A stretch of 64,000 nucleotides of DNA from Corella eumyota (taxonomy: Eukaryota > Chordata > Ascidiacea > Phlebobranchia > Corellidae), in NCBI GenBank assembly GCA_963082875.1, contig OY720102.1:12064990-12128989 (forward strand), given 5' to 3'. Below the pieces are notes generated by a model that did not search any database, was not told the origin of the DNA, and worked only from the letters and a program-made list of their open reading frames with translations. Shown here piece by piece: positions 57,300-64,000 of the stretch (the stretch's first letter is position 1; the number at the start of each line of letters is the position of its first letter). The position numbers and the translations under genes were made by a program.

Positions 57300-57689
57300 T
57301 CTGTTCTTCTCAGTTGTAATACCTGGGACGCTAGGCATCGCCTAGCTCTTTGTATTATGCGGATTTTTGAATACAGAACGCGGAACTGAAGCTTGCTTCG
57401 TCCCGTTCACGGGTTGTCCTGGTATTGCACTACCTCCAGGCTCGGCCCACGATCCTGCTGCGGCAGGATTATCTATTATTACATCACTCTATATATACAT
57501 AGCTTTTGTCACATTTTCGTTGTTTTCTTAGTTAACTTTTATTACAAATTGGTTGAGTAAGCTTATTTAGCGCTTTCATATCGTCTTAGGCAAAAATTAA
57601 ACTAAGATTGCATGCACCCTAAGGCGACCGGCATAACTTACCCAGGCAGCAACATGTCCACATTTTTGCACCGATTTAGTCTGCGACTT

Positions 57690-60173
57690 GATTAAAAAAA
57701 ACTCCGTTTCAAAAACGGGTAACTTACCTTATTCAAATAGAATGCCCGAACATGCCGGTCGACAAAACCAGTCTAAACGACCGAGCAAGGCGCTTGTCGC
57801 GTAAAGAATTTAAAGCGAAATGCAGGAGAAAACGACGCACGTTTTTACGACCACCTAACAGCACGGGCCATGCGCTTACAACGATCGCACATTTCGCGAT
57901 ATTTTATGTACACGCACTTGTACCAATTTCTTATGCGACTAGTTTTGATTAAAAAAAACTCCGTTTCAAGAACGGGTAACTTACCTTATTCAAATAGAAT
58001 GCCCGAACATGCCGGTCGACAAAACCAGTCTAAACGACCGAGCAAGGCGCTTGTCGCGTAAAGAATTTAAAGCGAAATGCAGGAGAAAACGACGCACGTT
58101 TTTACGACCACCTAACAGCACGGGCCATGCGCTTACAACGATCGCACATTTCGCGATATTTTATGTACAGGCACTTAATCCAATTTCTTATGCGACTAGT
58201 TTTAATTAAAAAAAACTCCGTTTCAAGAACGGGTAACTTACCTTATTCAAATAGAATGCCCGAACATGCCGGTCGACAAAACCAGTCTAAACGACCGAGC
58301 AAGGCGCTTGTCGCGTAAAGAATTTAAAGCGAAATGCAGGAGAAAACGACGCACGTTTTTACGACCACCTAACAGCACGGGCCATGCGCTTACAACGATC
58401 GCACATTTCGCGATATTTTATGTACGTGCACTTGTACCAATTCTTATGCGACTAGTTTTGATTAAAAAAAACTCCGTTTCAAGAACGGGTAACTTACCTT
58501 ATTCAAATAGAATGCCCGAACATGCCGCTCGACAAAACCAGTCTAAACGACCGAGCAAGACTCTTGTCGCGTAAAGAATTTAAAGCGAAATGCAGGAGAA
58601 AACGACGCACGTTTTTACGACCACCTAACAGCACGGGCCATGCGCTTACAACGATCGCACATTTCGCGATATTTTATGTACACGCACTTGTACCAATTTC
58701 TTATGCGACTTGTTTTGATTAAAAAAAAATCCGTTTCAAGAACGGGTAACTTACCTTATTCAAATAGAATGCCCGAACATGCCGGGCGACAAAACCAGTC
58801 TAAACGACCGAGCAAGGCGCTTGTCCCGTAAAGAATTTAAAGCGAAATGCAGGAGAAAACGACGCACGTTTTTACGACCACCTAACAGCACAGGCCATGC
58901 GCTTACAACGATCGCCCATTTCGCGATATTTTATGTACACGCACTTGTACCAATTTCTTATGCGACTTGTTTTGATTAAAAAAAACTCCGTTTCAAGAAC
59001 GGGTAACTTACCTTATTCAAATAGAATGCCCGATTATGCCGGCCGACAAAACCAGTCTAAACGACCGAGCAAGGCGCTTGTCGCGTAAAGAATTTAAAGC
59101 GAAATGCAGGAGAAAACGACGCACGTTTTTACGACCACCTAACAGCACAGGCCATGCGCTTACAACGATCGCACATTTCGCGATATTTTATGTACAGGCA
59201 CTTGTACCAATTTCTTATGCGACTAGTTTTGATTAAAAAAAACTCCGTTTCAAGAACGGGTAACTTACCTTATTCAAATAGAATGCCCGAACATGCCGGT
59301 CGACAAAACCAGTCTAAACGACCGAGCAAGGCGCTTGTCGCTTAAAGAATTTAAAGCGAAATGCAGGAGAAAACGACGCACGTTTTTACGACCACCTAAC
59401 AGCACGGGCCATGCGCTTACAACGATCGCACATTTCGCGATATTTTATGTACAGGCACTTAATCCAATTTCTTATGCGACTAGTTTTAATTAAAAAAAAC
59501 TCCGTTTCAAGAACGGGTAACTTACATTATTCAAATATAATGCCCGAACATGCCGGTCGACAAAACCAGTCTAAACGACCGAGCAAGGCGCTTGTCGCGT
59601 AAAGAATTTAAAGCGAAATGCAGGAGAAAACGACGCACGTTTTTACGACCACCTAACAGCACAGGCCATGCGCTTACAACGATCGCACATTTCGCGATAT
59701 TTTATGTACAGGCACTTGTACCAATTTCTTATGCGACTAGTTTTGATTAAAAAAAACTCCGTTTCAAGATCGGGTAACTTACCTTATTCAAATAGAATGC
59801 CCGAACATGCCGGTCAACAAAACCAGTCTAAACGACCGAGCAAGGCGCTTGTCGCTTAAAGAATTTAAAGCGAAATGCAGGAGAAAACGACGCACGTTTT
59901 TACGACCACCTAACAGCACGGGCCATGCGCTTACAACGATCGCACATTTCGCGATATTTTATGTACACGCACTTGTACCAATTTCTTATGCGACTAGTTT
60001 TGATTAAAAAAAACTCCGTTTCAAGAACGGGTAACTTACCTTATTCAAATAGAATGCCCGAACATGCCGGGCGACAAAACCAGTCTAAACGACCGAGCAA
60101 GGCGCTTGTCGCGTAAAGAATTTAAAGCGAAATGCAGGAGAAAACGACGCACGTTTTTACGACCACCTAACAG
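57690..60173 (+). repeat. 257-bp satellite array A13 (10 units)
   Basis: Unit order H-N-R-H-H-Q-N-Q-H-T. It shares CCCGATTATGCC (near 59031) with arrays A2 and A4 and AAGATCGGG (near 59766) with A3 and A5, so it mixes markers of several arrays. Confidence 0.95.
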
Positions 60174-60502
60174 TACGAACCTTGTGCTTACAAGGCTCGC
60201 CCATTTCGCGATTCAAATTTGCAAAGTAGAGCCAGGCAACTTTATAATTAGCAACATTTGTGTTTAGTATGTAAAAAGGCGTCGACACAAGCTAACGGCG
60301 GCCTCCTGTGGCGCACAGGTCGCCGTTAATTAATTACTGCGGCGATAATTAGGGTGGCTGTGAACAGATACCCCGCTTCGAAAAACCGTCAACCTGTACA
60401 CGGGGTGCGAAGCAACTATTGGAATAAAATGAATTAGCCAATAGCGGCCGCGAACAGAATGACAGACCGCGCGAATTCGATCGGATTCCGCCATTTTTGG
60501 GC

Positions 60503-60693
60503 ATCGCTTCTCGGCCCCTAGGGCTAAGATCAAGTGTAGTATCTGTTCTTCTCAGTTGTAATACCTGGGACGCTAGGCATCGCCTAGCTCTTTGTATTAT
60601 GCGGATTTTTGAATACAGAACGCGGAACTGAAGCTTGCTTCGTCCCGTTCACGGGTTGTCCTGGTATTGCACTACCTCCAGGCTCGGCCCACG
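60503..60693 (+). ncRNA. U2 snRNA: U2 spliceosomal snRNA, copy 14 (full length)
   Basis: Complete U2. The whole unit from here to the next U2 start (2,985 bp) has the same length, unit order and marker changes as the unit beginning at 3505. Confidence 0.96.
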
Positions 60694-60931
60694 ATCCTGC
60701 TGCGGCAGGATTATCTATTATTACATCACTCTATATATACATAGCTTTTGTCACATTTTCGTTGTTTTCTTAGTTAACTTTTATTACAAATTGGTTGAGT
60801 AAGCTTATTTAGCGCTTTCATATCGTCTTAGGCAAAAATTAAACTAAGATTGCATGCACCCTAAGGCGACCGGCATAACTTACCCAGGTAGCAACATGTC
60901 CACATTTTTGCACCGATTTAGTCTGCGACTT

Positions 60932-63158
60932 GATTAAAAAAAACTCCGTTTCAAAAACGGGTAACTTACCTTATTCAAATAGAATGCCCGAACATGCCGG
61001 TCGACAAAACCAGTCTAAACGATCGAGCAAGGCGCTTGTCGCGTAAAGAATTTAAAGCGAAATGCAGGAGAAAACGACGCACGTTTTTACGACCCCCTAA
61101 CAGCACAGGCCATGCGCTTACAACGATCGCACATTTCGCGATATTTTATGTACACGAACTTGTACCAAATTCTTATGCGACTAGTTTTGATTAAAAAAAA
61201 CTCCGTTTCAAGAACGGGTAACTTACCTTATTCAAATAGAATGCCCGAACATGCCGGTCGACAAAACCAGTCTAAACGACCGAGCAAGGCGCTTGTCGCG
61301 TAAAGAATTTAAAGCGAAATGCAGGAGAAAACGACGCACGTTTTTACGACCCCCTAACAGCACAGGCCATGCGCTTACAACGATCGCACATTTCGCGATA
61401 TTTTATGTACACGAACTTGTACCAAATTCTTATGCGACTAGTTTTGATTAAAAAAAACTCCGTTTCAAGAACGGGTAACTTACCTTATTCAAATAGAATG
61501 CCCGAACATGCCGGTCGACAAAACCAGTCTAAACGACCGAGCAAGGCGCTTGTCGCGTAAAGAATTTAAAGCGAAATGCAGGAGAAAACGACGCACGTTT
61601 TTACGACCACCTAACAGCACGGGCCATGCGCTTACAACGATCGCACATTTCGCGATATTTTATGTACAGGCACTTAATCCAATTTCTTATGCGACTAGTT
61701 TTAATTAAAAAAAACTCCGTTTCAAGAACGGGTAACTTACCTTATTCAAATAGAATGCCCGAAGATGCCGGTCGACAAAACCAGTCTAAACGACCGAGCA
61801 AGGCGCTTGTCGCGTAAAGAATTTAAAGCGAAATGCAGGAGAAAACGACGCACGTTTTTACGACCACCTAACAGCACGGGCCATGCGCTTACAACGATCG
61901 CACATTTCGCGATATTTTATGTACGTGCACTTGTACCAATTCTTATGCGACTAGTTTTGATTAAAAAAAACTCCGTTTCAAGAACGGGTAACTTACCTTA
62001 TTCAAATAGAATGCCCGAACATGCCGCTCGACAAATCCAGTCTAAACGACCGAGCAAGACGCTTGTCGCGTAAAGAATTTAAAGCGAAATGCAGGAGAAA
62101 ACGACGCACGTTTTTACGACCACCTAACAGCACGGGCCATGCGCTTACAACGATCGCACATTTCGCGATATTTTATGTACACGCACTTGTACCAATTTCT
62201 TATGCGACTTGTTTTGATTAAAAAAACAACCGTTTCAAGAACGGGTAACTTACCTTATTCAAATAGAATGCCCGAACATGCCGGGCGACAAAACCAGTCT
62301 AAACGACCGAGCAAGGCGCTTGTCGCGTAAAGAATTTAAAGCGAAATGCAGGAGAAAACGACGCACGTTTTTACGACCACCTAACAGCACAGGCCATGCG
62401 CTTACAACGATCGCCCATTTCGCGATATTTTATGTACACGCACTTGTACCAATTTCTTATGCGACTTGTTTTGATTAAAAAAAACTCCGTTTCAAGAACG
62501 GGTAACTTACCTTATTCAAATAGAATGCCCGAACATGCCGGCCGACAAAACCAGTCTAAACGACCGAGCAAGGCGCTTGTCGCGTAAAGAATTTAAAGCG
62601 AAATGCAGGAGAAAACGACGCACGTTTTTACGACCACCTAACAGCACAGGCCATGCGCTTACAACGATCGCACATTTCGCGATATTTTATGTACAGGCAC
62701 TTGTACCAATTTCTTATGCGACTAGTTTTGATTAAAAAAAACTCCGTTTCAAGAACGGGTAACTTACCTTATTCAAATAGAATGCCCGAACATGCCGGTC
62801 GACAAAACCAGTCTAAACGACCGAGCAAGGCGCTTGTCGCTTAAAGAATTTAAAGCGAAATGCAGGAGAAAACGACGCACGTTTTTACGACCACCTAACA
62901 GCACGGACCATGCGCTTACAACGATCGCACATTTCGCGATATTTTATGTACACGCACTTGTACCAATTTCTTATGCGACTAGTTTTGATTAAAAAAAACT
63001 CCGTTTCAAGAACGGGTAACTTACCTTATTCAAATAGAATGCCCGAACATGCCGGGCGACAAAACCAGTCTAAACGACCGAGCAAGGCGCTTGTCGCGTA
63101 AAGAATTTAAAGCGAAATGCAGGAGAAAACGACGCACGTTTTTACGACCACCTAACAG
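60932..63158 (+). repeat. 257-bp satellite array A14 (9 units)
   Basis: Unit order E-E-N-R-H-H-Q-H-T with GAAGATGCC (near 61761) and CACGGACC (near 62905), unit for unit the counterpart of array 3934-6160. Confidence 0.95.
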
Positions 63159-63487
63159 TACGAACCTTGTGCTTACAAGGCTCGCCCATTTCGCGATTCA
63201 AATTTGCAAAGTAGAGCCAGGCAACTTTATAATTAGCAACATTTGTGTTTAGTATGTAAAAAGGCGTCGACACAAGCTAACGGCGGCCTCCTGTGGCGCA
63301 CAGTTCGCCGTTAATTAATTACTGCGGCGATAATTAGGGTGGCTGTGAACAGATACCCCGCTTCGAAAAACCGTCAACCTGTACACGGGGTGCGAAGCAA
63401 CTATTGGAATAAAATGAATTAGCCAATAGCGGCCGCGAACAGAATGACAGACCGCGCGAATTCGATCGGATTTCGCCATTTTTGGGC

Positions 63488-63525
63488 ATCGCTTCTCGGC
63501 CCCTAGGGCTAAGATCAAGTGTAGT
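63488..63525 (+). pseudogene. U2 snRNA copy 15, 5' part (split by insertion; 3' part beyond the window)
   Basis: U2 nt 1-38, then the short element. The upstream flank is of the CACAGTTCGCC/GATTTCGCC lineage, the third flank lineage hit by this element. Confidence 0.9.
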
Positions 63526-64000
63526 GACGTCGTTGGCACTATTGCTGGATCTAAGGCCCAAAGACTGAGAAGCGATCACGCCAGATGAAAGTATGCTCAC
63601 ATTGCTGACATTCACTTTCACTCAGCACTTTGCACTTTGCACACATGTTATGCATTGTTTGCCCGCTGAAATCTGGTACATGGCTAGCAGCTCACAAGCG
63701 AAAGCAGCCACAGCAATCGGAAAGGGTTTCGTGAAATTTTTCCCGCCGATTGCAAAGTGGTTTTGCCAAGCTAAGTGATTAAGCTCTAGTCGCTGGGTGT
63801 GGCTTGGTGTTAAAACCCTCCAACCACGATAGCTATGCGCCCTTCAACCCACACAGCTTCATTACGTTTGCTAACTGTGCTGGGGGTAGTATTACACTAC
63901 AACCTTTTTCAACCACCAGGGGTTGTAAAAGGCCTCTGGTGAGGACATGCTTTACAGCAATCCCTTTATTGGGATGTCAAATACGGCTTGCCGTAGTCAC
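63526..64000 (+). mobile_element. U2-targeted short non-autonomous retroelement, copy 3 (runs off the window)
   Basis: Matches 20487-20966 from its first base to GCCGTAGTCAC at the window edge, a few bases short of the expected 3' junction. It keeps GACGTCGTTGG as in copy 1 and GCCGATTGC as in copy 2. The inverted U2-like segment is intact at about 63537-63576. Confidence 0.8.

Larger units (their letters stand above)
51457..57451 (+). pseudogene. U2 snRNA copy 13, interrupted by a Utopia-like LINE
   Basis: U2 nt 1-38 lie at 51457-51494 and nt 40-191 at 57300-57451. In contrast to copy 10, the target keeps nt 21-38, and a second U2 start follows as part of the inserted sequence. Confidence 0.95.

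Overview
The window is a stretch of a eukaryotic, almost certainly animal, U2 spliceosomal snRNA gene cluster. It contains no recognisable host protein gene. Fifteen U2 loci lie head to tail on the + strand. Each sits in a 758-bp cassette (329 bp upstream flank, 191-bp U2, 238 bp downstream flank). Consecutive cassettes are separated by 3 to 16 tandem copies of a 257-bp satellite, in the manner of rDNA spacer subrepeats. U2 is recognised from its canonical 5' end, the GUAGUA branch-site recognition sequence, the AUUUUUGA Sm site and the stem-loop IV sequence. An arthropod host is plausible because U2-targeted Utopia LINEs are known from wasps, but the sequence does not prove it.

Nine U2 copies are full length (starts 3505, 6490, 10246, 17721, 24655, 29052, 38213, 42992, 60503). 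The one at 42992 carries three substitutions. Six are broken: 14001 lost 36 nt including the Sm site; 20449, 26870 and 63488 carry a 480-bp short element; 31010 and 51457 carry a 5.8-kb LINE. The short element and the LINE share no obvious sequence, yet all their readable 3' junctions fall at the same nucleotide, just before TCTGTTCTTC and immediately 3' of GUAGUA.

The LINE (31030-36808 and 51515-57299) encodes one protein with N-terminal zinc fingers, reverse transcriptase, a CCHC knuckle and a restriction-like endonuclease. It matches the described Utopia type. The first copy has an intact 1,385-codon ORF; the second has one nonsense change. The second copy carries U2 nt 1-20 fused to its 5' end, downstream of the target's own U2 nt 1-38. 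This implies the element RNA starts at the U2 cap site, driven by the U2 promoter. The 480-bp element contains near its 5' end a diverged inverted copy of U2 nt 1-38, so a transcript from the U2 promoter should fold into a long hairpin.

A third mobile element, an AT-rich L1/Tx1-type LINE on the minus strand (44207-49948), is inserted in a satellite unit. It has ORF1 and ORF2, each disturbed only by single-base homopolymer changes.

The satellite variants form ordered blocks that recur across the window. They record unequal crossing-over and conversion: a 7,475-bp higher-order repeat, a mosaic array at 10675-13671, near-identical units 57 kb apart, and a spacer junction at 22811 where a U2 cassette has been lost. 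Such high identity also means assembly error must be kept in mind.
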